DNA of 24,340 bases from a virus. The stretch lies in the IMG/VR virus record IMGVR_UViG_3300031629_000079, positions 1-24,340 of that record; one strand, given 5' to 3'. The notes under the pieces are model-generated. The model was given only the letters and a program-made list of their open reading frames with translations, was not told where the DNA came from and ran no database searches. The position numbers were made by a program, and so were the translations under genes. Position 1 is the stretch's first letter. Each line of letters opens with the position of its first letter. Below are positions 1 through 7,085 of the stretch, piece after piece.

Positions 1-78
1 TTGTTTGAGGATGATGGTTCACGTCCCCAGCAATCTTCACCGGCTGCTGCGCCCTTGGACGATTCGATTCCGTTCTAA
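1..78 (+). CDS. ssb: C-terminal end of a probable single-stranded DNA-binding protein (5' truncated)
   Basis: Reading frame 1 is open from the window edge to the TAA at 76-78. It encodes a Pro/Gln/Ser/Ala-rich stretch followed by an acidic tip ending DDSIPF. This closely matches the conserved C-terminal tip of bacterial-type SSB proteins (E. coli ends DDDIPF), which docks replication and repair partners. Only 25 residues are visible and the OB-fold lies outside the window, so the call rests on the tail alone. The stop overlaps the next start (TAATG), which suggests translational coupling with the small terminase gene. A different DNA-replication protein with an SSB-like tail is possible. Confidence 0.6.
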   Translation: MFEDDGSRPQQSSPAAAPLDDSIPF

Positions 79-497
79 TGTCTAGGAAAAAAGAGGATAA
101 GATAAAACCTATCCCGCCTGTTGGTCGGTTCGGTGGTGCGCGAGTGTTGCAGCGCCGGATCGGTCGATCGGAGACCTTGGCTCAGAACAAGGAAGCTGTT
201 GCGACTGAATTGATTGCGATGGGTACGGCCCGTATTACTGATATCATAGATCTGCATACTGGTGCTGTTAAGCCTATTGAGGAGATCCCTGATGAGGCTC
301 TGGCTGCGATTAAGAAGGTTACGGTCGGTCAGTATGGCACAACCATTGAGCTATTCGACAAGGTGAGTGTTCTGCGTGTCTTAGCTAAAGCGAGTGGATT
401 GCTAGATGTTGAGAGCAATGTGGACAAGCCTTCGATCATTGGGATCAATATGAAGGGTCCGGATATGTCTACGGGCTATGAGGTTGAAGATGAGTAG
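78..497 (+). CDS. terS: Terminase small subunit
   Basis: A 139-residue protein sits immediately before the large terminase, the usual place for the DNA-recognition subunit of the packaging motor. The middle (ITDIIDL...PIEEIPDEALAAIKKV) followed by a short beta-like stretch and IELFDKVSVLRVLAKASGLL resembles the phage small-terminase family, in which a 'KLYDKLKALELLGKHLG'-type helix is typical. The N terminus is basic and contains RFGGARVLQRR; the C terminus is acidic. In the complex it would bind the packaging start site on viral DNA and load the large subunit. Its start overlaps the preceding stop by one base, and its last codons contain the start of terL. The identification combines motif resemblance and position. 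Confidence 0.72.
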   Translation: MSRKKEDKIKPIPPVGRFGGARVLQRRIGRSETLAQNKEAVATELIAMGTARITDIIDLHTGAVKPIEEIPDEALAAIKKVTVGQYGTTIELFDKVSVLRVLAKASGLLDVESNVDKPSIIGINMKGPDMSTGYEVEDE

Positions 498-2013
498 CAT
501 TCCAAGCATGAACCTGGACTTTTCTAAGTCTGCTACGGTTTGGAAGTTTCTGCATGACAAGTCTTTTGTTCGTGGCCTGATGGGTCCAGTTGGATCTGGG
601 AAGTCTTACGGCTGTGCTGCTGAGATAATGCTCAAGGCTGTGCAGCAAAAGCCTTCTCCGCGTGACGGTATCCGGTATTCTCGGTTTGTTATCGTTCGCA
701 ACACCTATCCGGAGCTACGCACTACGACGATCAAGACGTGGCAGGAGTTGTTTCCGGAGGATGTATGGGGGTCAATGCGCTGGCAACCGCCAATTACCCA
801 CCACTTAAAGCTGCCAACACGCGATAACGCACCTGGAATTGACTGCGAAGTTATATTCATGGCTCTTTCTACGCCGCAAGATGTGCGAAAGCTGTTGTCA
901 CTTGAGCTTACCGGCGCGTGGGTGAACGAAGCTAGGGAGCTTCCGAAGGCTGTGATCGACGGATTGACTCACCGTGTGGGTCGTTATCCTACTAAATCAG
1001 ACGGTGGTGCGTCTTGGTACGGCATTATCATGGACACCAACCCGCCAGATGCGGATCACTGGTGGCATGAGCTTGCTGAGAAGAACCCGATCGGTGGTCG
1101 CTTCCCGTGGACTTTTCATAGACAGCCTGGTGGTGTGCTTGAGGTCTCGGCAAAGGATCTGCCGGAAAACCCAGAAGCGAATGGATTTGTATTTTCTGGC
1201 GGTAAGTGGTGGATGGTTAATCCGTCTGCTGAGAACAAGACACATTTACCTGATGGCTATTACCAACAGATGCTGGGCGGCAAGAATGCCGATTGGATTC
1301 GCTGCTACGCTGAAGGCAAGTACACGTTTGTCCAAGAGGGCAGACCGGTGTGGCCTGAGTATGACGACGAAATGATGTCTACTGATGTGAAGTATGACCC
1401 ACAATACCCGCTACAGATCGGCGTTGACTTTGGTTTAACACCGGCTGCTATCTTTGGGCAGCGAACATCCGGTGGTGCGTGGAAGATACTCGATGAGTTG
1501 GTCACGTTTGATATGGGCCTTGAGCGTTTCGGGCAGGAGTTAATAGCCAAGATCGCGGCAAGCTTTAATAAGGCTGAAGTCCAGATCTGGGGAGATCCTG
1601 CTGGTAACAAACGCGACGAGATCTATGAGGTTACAGCGTTCGATCACCTGCAATCTATTGGGTTTCGGGCGCAACCAACAGATAGCAACGCTTTCAATGT
1701 AAGACGTGAAGCTGCTGCCGCGCCTATGAACCGGCTGGTCGGTGGTAAGCCAGGTTTGCTTGTGAGCAAGAAGTGCTTGCGGTTGCGAAAATCTCTGAGC
1801 GGTGGCTATTTCTTCAAGCGTGTATCAATGGGCGCTGGGCAAGATCGCTTTAAAGACGCGCCGGTAAAGAATGAACACTCCCACTGTGGAGATGCTTTCG
1901 GTTATTTGATGCTGGGTGGTGGTGAGCAACGCAGATTGCGGCGTGGAACCTACGGAAATAGCTTTGCCGGTGGCCAAACATTCAGTGCCAGCACAGACTT
2001 CGACGTTTTCTGA
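490..2013 (+). CDS. terL: Terminase large subunit (packaging ATPase/nuclease)
   Basis: This is a 507-residue DNA-packaging motor protein. The Walker A motif GPVGSGKS is at residues 32-39, and the likely Walker B/catalytic glutamate lies in GAWVNEARE (E147). The C-terminal RNase H-like nuclease shows three spaced acidic positions: IGVDFG (D313), WGDPAG (D369) and HCGDAFGYL (D468). This architecture is that of phage large terminases, which hydrolyse ATP to translocate DNA into the prohead and cut the concatemer. I chose ATG 490 because GAGG at 480-483 is well spaced from it; the in-frame ATG at 478 has no comparable site. It overlaps the small subunit by 8 bases and ends in TGATG, sharing one base with the next gene. 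Confidence 0.93.
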   Translation: MSSIPSMNLDFSKSATVWKFLHDKSFVRGLMGPVGSGKSYGCAAEIMLKAVQQKPSPRDGIRYSRFVIVRNTYPELRTTTIKTWQELFPEDVWGSMRWQPPITHHLKLPTRDNAPGIDCEVIFMALSTPQDVRKLLSLELTGAWVNEARELPKAVIDGLTHRVGRYPTKSDGGASWYGIIMDTNPPDADHWWHELAEKNPIGGRFPWTFHRQPGGVLEVSAKDLPENPEANGFVFSGGKWWMVNPSAENKTHLPDGYYQQMLGGKNADWIRCYAEGKYTFVQEGRPVWPEYDDEMMSTDVKYDPQYPLQIGVDFGLTPAAIFGQRTSGGAWKILDELVTFDMGLERFGQELIAKIAASFNKAEVQIWGDPAGNKRDEIYEVTAFDHLQSIGFRAQPTDSNAFNVRREAAAAPMNRLVGGKPGLLVSKKCLRLRKSLSGGYFFKRVSMGAGQDRFKDAPVKNEHSHCGDAFGYLMLGGGEQRRLRRGTYGNSFAGGQTFSASTDFDVF

Positions 2014-2492
2014 TGGCGCTGGTTCAACTCCCTCAAGTAAGAATGGCCCACGATGAGCATATCGTGCCGCTAACTTACGATCACCTTACCAGGATAAGGC
2101 TTAAAAAAGAGAACAGCGATTTCGTAGACGTGATTCCAAACTATATTGATTACATCTGGGACAATGCGGCAGTTGGAACAAGCTGGGCTGGTATCGGTAG
2201 GGGCAAGGTCATAGCAGCTTTTGGCATTAGACCATTCTGGGATGGCGTATCAGAGATGTGGTTGATCCCTGGACAAGAGATAGACCGCCATGCGATATCG
2301 GTTATAAGGGCTGCGCGTATGTTAAGCGATACTGCAATCGGAGATTATGACATAAGAAGGCTTCAAATGTGCGTAAACGTCAATAACGATACCGCATTTA
2401 GGTTTGCCAAAGCACTACGTTTTGAGGTAGAAAGTGTTATGAGAAAGTATGGTCCGGATGGGGCCGACTACTATATGATGGCGAGGTTTTAA
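2013..2492 (+). CDS. GNAT-fold-like phage protein (T7 gp13-like)
   Basis: A 159-residue protein that overlaps the large terminase stop by one base. The layout suggests the acetyltransferase (GNAT) fold: a central IAAFGIRPFWDGVSEMWLIPG strand pair, then an Arg-rich helix (HAISVIRAARML), and a C-terminal FRFAKALRFEVESVMRKYGPDGADYYMMARF-type ending where GNAT proteins have 'GF...vmr.y...g.dy..m.r'. T7 gp13 and relatives share a GNAT-like ending and affect virion assembly. I cannot see a clear acetyl-CoA pyrophosphate-binding Q/RxxGxG/A loop, so enzymatic activity is unproven; a structural or assembly role fits the neighbourhood. Confidence 0.6.
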   Translation: MALVQLPQVRMAHDEHIVPLTYDHLTRIRLKKENSDFVDVIPNYIDYIWDNAAVGTSWAGIGRGKVIAAFGIRPFWDGVSEMWLIPGQEIDRHAISVIRAARMLSDTAIGDYDIRRLQMCVNVNNDTAFRFAKALRFEVESVMRKYGPDGADYYMMARF

Positions 2493-2493
2493 T

Positions 2494-2745
2494 ATGAGCG
2501 GAATATTTGGCGGTGGATCTGCCCCAGCAAAGAAGCCAGCGGAAGTTCAAGCTGTAAGTAACGCATCTGCTGCTTCGGCTCGTTCTGAAGAACGGGCTGA
2601 GTCTGACGAGAGGACACAGATGAGGGGCGCTCAAAGACGCCGCCGTTTGCGCCGTACCGGTGGTTTGCGACTGTTGTTTTCTCCTGCTCGTATGGAGGGT
2701 CCGGATCAGCCAGCTACTACTACTAACTTGGGAGGTGGTCAGTAA
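2494..2745 (+). CDS. Small hypothetical phage protein between terminase and portal
   Basis: An 83-residue protein beginning MSGIFGGG, with an Ala/Ser/Glu-rich middle, a basic patch (QRRRRLRRTGGLRLL) and an FSPARMEGP ending followed by Thr/Gly. Glycine-initiated 'M.GIFGG' proteins with a 'GRRSLL/LLFSP.R'-type end are common beside portal genes in podoviruses, but I know of no assigned function. The gene starts 2 bases after the GNAT-like gene, has GAGG shortly upstream, and its stop overlaps the next start (TAATG). It is probably a minor structural or assembly protein; this is inferred from position only. Confidence 0.65.
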   Translation: MSGIFGGGSAPAKKPAEVQAVSNASAASARSEERAESDERTQMRGAQRRRRLRRTGGLRLLFSPARMEGPDQPATTTNLGGGQ

Positions 2746-3083
2746 TGCTTTTTACCATCCTAAAGTTGGCGAGGGACACCGCGCAGATTAAAAGAAAATA
2801 TAACAATGATGGATCGCCATACAGCCCCATTAGCCCTGTTAGTGTCAATCAGAGTTCAAGTGGAGCGGCTGCTAATCAAGCGATGATGGACAGCTTCAAC
2901 AATGATATTCCTGCCAACTTACTTAACCGGCCCCCCGCCCCACGCGCTCCAACTGCTGCTGAGAAGCTTGCTGCTAAGAAAGCCGCAGAGCTTGCTGCTC
3001 GAAAGAAAAAGGGACAGGCTTTTCGCAAGAAGTATGAAGCTGCTGGGACTATGGCCAAGAAAATGAAACTTCTTTTTACCTAA
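2745..3083 (+). CDS. Small hypothetical phage protein with basic helical C terminus
   Basis: A 112-residue protein. The N-terminal 60 residues are polar and Ser/Asn/Pro-rich (low complexity). A proline cluster (RPPAPRAP) leads into a long Ala/Lys helix (AAEKLAAKKAAELAARKKK, then FRKKYEAAGTMAKKMKLLF) likely to be a charged coiled or single helix. The start overlaps the previous stop by one base, indicating coupled translation. I do not recognise the family. A DNA-binding or portal-associated role is conceivable from the basic helix but is not supported by a motif. Confidence 0.6.
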   Translation: MLFTILKLARDTAQIKRKYNNDGSPYSPISPVSVNQSSSGAAANQAMMDSFNNDIPANLLNRPPAPRAPTAAEKLAAKKAAELAARKKKGQAFRKKYEAAGTMAKKMKLLFT

Positions 3084-3093
3084 GAGGCGTAAC

Positions 3094-3216
3094 ATGACTC
3101 AAATTAAATCTGACACTCGCATTCACAATCGCCCCAAGCCAGTGGTGGCAAAGGAAGCTGCGCCGGTAAAGGTAGCGGCTCCAAAGAAGTCTGCAAAGCC
3201 TAAAGCCAAGAAGTAA
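3094..3216 (+). CDS. 40-residue Lys/Ala/Pro-rich basic peptide
   Basis: A 40-codon frame runs from ATG 3094 to TAA 3214-3216, preceded by AAGAGGCG at 3083-3090, a plausible ribosome-binding site. The product starts MTQIKSDTRIHNRPKP and ends in APKKSAKPKAKK, resembling the disordered AKP-rich tails of histone H1-like proteins. It fills almost exactly the gap between its neighbours and is on the same strand, which supports it being a real gene. The function is unknown; nucleic-acid binding is a reasonable guess from charge alone. Confidence 0.55.
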   Translation: MTQIKSDTRIHNRPKPVVAKEAAPVKVAAPKKSAKPKAKK

Positions 3217-3220
3217 TCTC

Positions 3221-3493
3221 ATGGTTAAGAAGGCACATCAAAACGCTGCGGGTGGTCTTAATGAGGCTGGCCGTAAGCACTTTGAAAGAAAAGATGGGGG
3301 CAATCTAAAGGCTCCCGTCAAGACAGGGACCAATCCTCGGCGTGTTAGCTTTGCTGCTAGGTTCGCTGGTATGAAGGGACCGATGAAAGATGACAAGGGT
3401 GAACCCACCCGCAAGGCACTAGCTTTGAAAGCATGGGGTTTTGGATCTGTTGATGCAGCGCGTAACTTCGCTAACCGTCACAAAAAAGGATAA
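3221..3493 (+). CDS. Small basic conserved phage protein (DUF6321-like)
   Basis: A 90-residue basic protein with the signature GGLNEAGRKHF (residues 12-22), then NLKAPV, then RRVSFAARFAGMKGPMKD, then PTRKALALKAWGF. I recognise this arrangement from a family of short proteins frequent in marine phages near the portal; I believe it is catalogued as DUF6321, but that label should be checked. The function is unknown. It starts 4 bases after the previous stop and is followed by the portal after 4 bases, so it is part of the late morphogenesis operon. Confidence 0.72.
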   Translation: MVKKAHQNAAGGLNEAGRKHFERKDGGNLKAPVKTGTNPRRVSFAARFAGMKGPMKDDKGEPTRKALALKAWGFGSVDAARNFANRHKKG

Positions 3494-3497
3494 GTAA

Positions 3498-5060
3498 ATG
3501 GCTCGGCTAAACGTAAAAGATATCATGGAGCGTGAGGCCAAGGCCCAATCCCGCAAGGATCAATGGCGCTCTATCTATGAGGATTGCTATGAGTTCGCTC
3601 TGCCGCAACGGAATATGTATGACGGCAACTATGATGGCGGCACAGCCGGTCAACGTAAGATGGGCCGTGTGTTTGATTCCACTGCTATCTCTGCAACGCA
3701 GCGTTTTGCCAACCGTATCCAAGCCGGCTTGTTCCCGCCCCAAAAGGCTTGGTGTCGTTTAGAGGCAGGTAGTGGCATTCCGAAAGAGCAAGAGCCACAG
3801 GCTCAAGCTGCACTCGACGCTTATACTGAGCGGATGTTTGAGGTAATGCGCCAGACTAACTTTGATCTGGCTATGGGCGAGTTCCTACTGGATCTATGCG
3901 TTGGTACGGCCGTGATGATGGTTACACCTGGTGATGAGGCTACGCCTATTCGCTTTACGCCTATCCCCCAGTACCTTGTCTCGATCGAAGAAGGCACCTT
4001 TGGTAACGTCGATAACGTATATCGCAAAATGCGTATGAAGTGCGAAGCGATACCGAATGAGTTTCCAGACGTGGAAATGACTCCAGAGTTAGCTGAAGCA
4101 ATATCGCAGTCTCCATCCAAAGAGATAGATCTGCTTGATGCTGTGATTTATGACTATGAGTTGGGCATTTACTGCTACCACGTTATCTGGCCTGGCAAGA
4201 AGCAAGAGCTTGTCTACCGCACTATGAAGTCTTCTCCGTTTATCGTCGCTCGTTACATGAAGGTTGCCGGTGAAATCTATGGCCGTGGCCCATTGGTTAC
4301 AGCAATCGCTGATATCAAAACGCTAAACAAGACTGTTGAGCTAGTGCTGAAGAATGCTTCACTGTCTATCTCTGGCGTCTACACGGCTGCTGATGACGGG
4401 GTTCTTAACCCTCAAAACGTAAAGATCCAGCCTGGTGCAATCATTGGCGTTGCCCGTAACGGTGGCGCACAGGGTCCATCCTTGTCACCATTACCACGCG
4501 CCGGTGACTTCAACACAAGCCAGATTGTAATGAATGATCTGCGCATGAGCATCAAAAAGATCTTGATGGATGATACGTTGCCACCTGACAATATGTCGGC
4601 TCGTTCTGCTACTGAGATTGCTGAAAGATCCCGTGAGCTTGCGTCTAACCTTGGTTCTGCCTTTGGTCGATTGATTGACGAGACAATGATCCCGTTGGTT
4701 TCTCGCATTCTCTATGTGATGGATCAGGCTGGCTACATTGATCTACCGCTCAAGGTGAATGGTGTTGAGGTTAAGGTGACGCCCGTTGCTCCTTTGGCCC
4801 AGGCCCAGAAGCTTCAAGAGGTAAACGACATTGTGCAGTTTATGCAGATTGCAAACTCTCTAGGTCCACAAGGTCAGATGGCGTTGTCGATCCCAAGGAT
4901 CACTGCATTCATTGCCAGCAAGATGAACATCAAGCAGGAATTGCTCACTACAGCAGAAGAGCAAGAGATGATGATGCAGCAGATGCAGCAACAAGCGATG
5001 GCAGAACAAGGGCCACAGGTTGCTGATGACGGTGGAGCAACAATGGAGGCAATGCAATGA
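3498..5060 (+). CDS. Portal protein (T7 gp8-like head-tail connector)
   Basis: A 520-residue protein of the podovirus head-to-tail connector family, the same size class as T7 gp8 (about 535). Family-typical segments are visible: WRSIYEDCYEFALPQRN near residues 23-39, FDSTAISATQRFANRIQAGLFPP near 60-82, and a C-terminal SARSATEIAERSREL helix region near 365-380. A Gln/Met-rich helix (EEQEMMMQQMQQQAM) closes the protein. It forms the dodecameric ring at the vertex through which terminase packages DNA and to which the tail attaches. The site AAAAGGA precedes ATG 3498. The stop overlaps the next start (ATGA). Confidence 0.93.
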   Translation: MARLNVKDIMEREAKAQSRKDQWRSIYEDCYEFALPQRNMYDGNYDGGTAGQRKMGRVFDSTAISATQRFANRIQAGLFPPQKAWCRLEAGSGIPKEQEPQAQAALDAYTERMFEVMRQTNFDLAMGEFLLDLCVGTAVMMVTPGDEATPIRFTPIPQYLVSIEEGTFGNVDNVYRKMRMKCEAIPNEFPDVEMTPELAEAISQSPSKEIDLLDAVIYDYELGIYCYHVIWPGKKQELVYRTMKSSPFIVARYMKVAGEIYGRGPLVTAIADIKTLNKTVELVLKNASLSISGVYTAADDGVLNPQNVKIQPGAIIGVARNGGAQGPSLSPLPRAGDFNTSQIVMNDLRMSIKKILMDDTLPPDNMSARSATEIAERSRELASNLGSAFGRLIDETMIPLVSRILYVMDQAGYIDLPLKVNGVEVKVTPVAPLAQAQKLQEVNDIVQFMQIANSLGPQGQMALSIPRITAFIASKMNIKQELLTTAEEQEMMMQQMQQQAMAEQGPQVADDGGATMEAMQ

Positions 5061-5314
5061 GTTCACCCGATGGGTGGGAAGGTTTAACCCAAGCAACAAG
5101 TGAAGTCCCAAAGGCAGCAGATATAGATATCCTATACGGCAAGGTCTTTAAAACTACTGAGGGGCAGCGCGTACTAAGTCATTTGCGCAGTGTTACGATT
5201 GAGCAACCGACTTGGTTTCCTGGAGAAGATGCGAGTTTCGGTTATGTCAGAACAGGCATGGCTGAAATGGTCCGCATGATTGAAAAAAGAATAGGAAGGT
5301 CAAACAATGGCTGA
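5057..5314 (+). CDS. Bbp19-like small phage protein
   Basis: An 85-residue protein. The core YGKVFKTTEGQRVLSHLRSVTIEQPTW...ASFGYVRTGMAEMVRMIEKRI matches the pattern of the small phage family named after Bordetella phage Bbp19 ('vF.t.eGq.vL..L...t...p.f.pg......f..G...lv..I'). This family often sits between portal and scaffold/capsid genes. Its function is not established. The start lies inside the portal stop (ATGA), with TGGAGG at 5044-5049 giving a 7-base spacing. Its 3' end overlaps the scaffold gene by 8 bases. Confidence 0.72.
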   Translation: MSSPDGWEGLTQATSEVPKAADIDILYGKVFKTTEGQRVLSHLRSVTIEQPTWFPGEDASFGYVRTGMAEMVRMIEKRIGRSNNG

Positions 5315-6071
5315 AGCAATGGCAGAAGAAGTAGCGGCTGATGGCCCAATGATTAACGTGTTAGAACCAGAGGCTCCTCAAGAGGATGCACCTGTTGCGG
5401 TACACGACCAGCCTCAAGGTGAAGAGAAGGCTGCAAATGATGATGGACCATTAGAGCGTCCAGAATACTATCCAGAAAAGTTTTGGGATGAGGACGGGCC
5501 TGATGTTGAAAAGCTTGCAAAGAGCTATGCGGAGCTTGAAAAGAAGTTTAAGTCCGGCAAACATAAAGCACCGGAAGAGTATGATGTATCTGCACTTTCG
5601 GATCAGGGTTTGGACTCTGAAGATCCGACTGTCGCCGTATATCAGGATTGGGCTAAAGAAAATGGGATTAGCCAGGGTGCTTTCGAAGATCTGGCGGGTC
5701 GTGTCTTAGCTCTGTCTAAGGACGAACAGGAAAGCGTACAGTATGACCAGCGCGTAGAAATGGAAAAACTTGGAACTAATGCCTCTGAGAAGATCCAGAT
5801 GACAGAGCGAGTGCTGATGAAGGCTCCTCTAAATCCATCTGAGCGTGAAGCTATAGCGTATTCTTTGAATAATGCTGATGCTATCAACGCATTCTTGAAG
5901 TATCACCAGGCGATTACGAATGAAAACATTCCAATTAAGCCTACGATCCAACAAGACAGCATGACTAGACAAGATCTTGATACTGCAATCTCTGATCCGC
6001 GCTGGCAAAGTGATGCCGCATGGCGCACCCAGATGGAACAGAAATGGTTTCAATCGCAGCAAAAATCTTAA
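5307..6071 (+). CDS. Scaffolding / capsid assembly protein
   Basis: A 254-residue acidic protein directly before the major capsid gene, the place of T7 gp9. After a Glu/Ala/Pro-rich leader comes the hallmark segment YYPEKFWDEDGPDVEKLAKSYAELEKKF (about residues 53-80), followed by APEEYDV, typical of podovirus capsid-assembly proteins. The rest is helical and charged and ends with WRTQMEQKWF, a basic and aromatic tail like those that bind capsid protein. It would nucleate prohead assembly and be removed before or during packaging. AGGAAGG at 5293-5299 provides a strong ribosome-binding site. Confidence 0.88.
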   Translation: MAEAMAEEVAADGPMINVLEPEAPQEDAPVAVHDQPQGEEKAANDDGPLERPEYYPEKFWDEDGPDVEKLAKSYAELEKKFKSGKHKAPEEYDVSALSDQGLDSEDPTVAVYQDWAKENGISQGAFEDLAGRVLALSKDEQESVQYDQRVEMEKLGTNASEKIQMTERVLMKAPLNPSEREAIAYSLNNADAINAFLKYHQAITNENIPIKPTIQQDSMTRQDLDTAISDPRWQSDAAWRTQMEQKWFQSQQKS

Positions 6072-6075
6072 AGTC

Positions 6076-6104
6076 TTGCAATAAGTATCGCTTGCGTGTA
6101 TTTT
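6076..6104 (+). promoter_or_regulatory. Weak sigma70-like promoter candidate before capsid gene
   Basis: TTGCAA at 6076-6081 and TATTTT at 6099-6104 are separated by 17 bases. Each matches 4 of 6 consensus positions of the -35 (TTGACA) and -10 (TATAAT) boxes. An internal promoter before the capsid gene would suit a product needed in large amounts. The match is weak and could be chance. Confidence 0.22.
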
Positions 6105-6204
6105 GGCCACAACGGCTAACCGCGCTCGGCCCGTTAGATGTAGTAATCTACTGGTTGGCGCGGCCATAACGCGCAAGCGACCGCCCGAACCTCGGATAAC
6201 GGAA

Positions 6205-6236
6205 GCGTTTAATAGAAACGCAAAATGAGGTTTTGC
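6205..6236 (+). promoter_or_regulatory. Twin overlapping hairpins presenting the capsid ribosome-binding site
   Basis: Two perfect 6-bp stems lie end to end. GCGTTT 6205-6210 pairs AAACGC 6216-6221 around loop AATAG. GCAAAA 6220-6225 pairs TTTTGC 6231-6236 around loop TGAGG. The second loop holds the GAGG ribosome-binding site (6227-6230), 8 bases before ATG 6239. The stems share bases 6220-6221, so they cannot both be fully formed, which leaves room for a switch or for stacking that displays the site to the ribosome. Confidence 0.55.
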
Positions 6237-6238
6237 TA

Positions 6239-7072
6239 ATGGCGATTAACGTATCAACAGCTTTTGTTGATCTCTTCGATTCTGAGGTCAAGCAAGCGTA
6301 TCAAGCCGAATCTGTGCTTCGCGGCACAATGCGGACTCGTACTGGCGTAGCCGGTAACACAGTTAAGTTCCCAACAATCGGTAAGGGCGTAGCAACTTTG
6401 CGCGTACCACAAACCGATGTTACACCGCTTAACGTAACATATGGCCAAGTAACTGCGACAATGGAAGATTACATTGCTGCGGAATACTCAGACATTTTCC
6501 AACAGTCTCACATCAACTTTGATGAGCGTTCTGAGTTGGTTCAAGTCGTATCTAAGTCTATTGCTCGTCGCATGGACCAGATTATGATTGATGCTCTGAA
6601 TGCTGCTACCGGCACAACAGCCGTTGCAACAAGCATTGGTGGTTCTACCACAAACATGAACATCGAAAAGCTACGCGCTACTGCAAAAGCTATGAACCAA
6701 AATAACGTACCTTCTGAAGGTCGTAATTTGCTCATGCACGCTTCTCAGCTAGATGCTTTGCTCGGTGAAACTGAGATCACAAGCCAAGACTTTGCTTCTG
6801 TAAAGGCTCTTGTCCAAGGTGAAATCAATACATTCATGGGCTTCAACATCTTGACAGTAGGCGATCGTGATGAAGGTGGTCTTCCAAAGCCATCAACTCG
6901 CACTTGCTTTGCCTGGCATAAAGACGCAATGGGCTATGCTGAGTCAATGGCTCAGAAAACCGAAGTCAACTATGTCCCAGAAAAGACATCGTTCTTGGTT
7001 AGCTCAATGTTCTCTGCTGGTTCTGTTTCAATCGACGGTGCTGGCATCGTTAAAATTGCTTGTACTGAATAA
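6239..7072 (+). CDS. Major capsid protein
   Basis: A 277-residue protein after the scaffold gene and before the tail genes, the position of T7 gene 10. The N-terminal region (FVDLFDSEVKQAYQAESVLRGTMRTRTGVAGNTVKFPTIGKG) is typical of short podovirus capsid proteins: an N-terminal arm helix, then the start of the HK97-like core. The sequence also shows IMIDALNAA and GFNILTVGDRDEGGLP. At 277 residues it is shorter than T7 gp10A (345) but in the range of marine podovirus capsids. I take ATG 6239; an upstream in-frame TTG (6233) falls in the 3' arm of the ribosome-site hairpin and is unlikely. GAGG at 6227-6230 is the ribosome-binding site. Confidence 0.88.
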   Translation: MAINVSTAFVDLFDSEVKQAYQAESVLRGTMRTRTGVAGNTVKFPTIGKGVATLRVPQTDVTPLNVTYGQVTATMEDYIAAEYSDIFQQSHINFDERSELVQVVSKSIARRMDQIMIDALNAATGTTAVATSIGGSTTNMNIEKLRATAKAMNQNNVPSEGRNLLMHASQLDALLGETEITSQDFASVKALVQGEINTFMGFNILTVGDRDEGGLPKPSTRTCFAWHKDAMGYAESMAQKTEVNYVPEKTSFLVSSMFSAGSVSIDGAGIVKIACTE

Positions 7073-7085
7073 GGAGATCTGAAAC

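Larger units (their letters stand above)
6072..6238 (+). promoter_or_regulatory. Structured leader before the major capsid gene
   Basis: This is the largest gene-free stretch of the window (167 bases) and it is full of inverted repeats. An outer 9-bp perfect stem pairs 6088-6096 (TCGCTTGCG) with 6172-6180 (CGCAAGCGA). It continues inward with TGGCC 6104-6108 pairing GGCCA 6162-6166. Inside are several competing helices: CTAAC 6116-6120 with GTTAG 6133-6137, AACGG 6111-6115 with CCGTT 6131-6135, and TAGAT 6135-6139 with ATCTA 6146-6150. No T-run follows the main stem, so it is not an obvious intrinsic terminator. An RNA element controlling capsid expression or mRNA processing and stability is inferred. 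Confidence 0.6.

Noticed and set aside
478-489. Upstream ATG as start of the large terminase
   Set aside because: The GAGG ribosome-binding site (480-483) overlaps that start and is correctly spaced for ATG 490.
6088-6180. Intrinsic terminator or tRNA at the capsid leader
   Set aside because: There is no T-run after the main stem. The fold lacks a cloverleaf with the conserved TTC loop and a CCA-ready end.
6233-6238. TTG start two codons upstream of the capsid ATG
   Set aside because: It lies in the 3' arm of the ribosome-site hairpin, only 2 bases from GAGG, which is too close; ATG 6239 has normal spacing.
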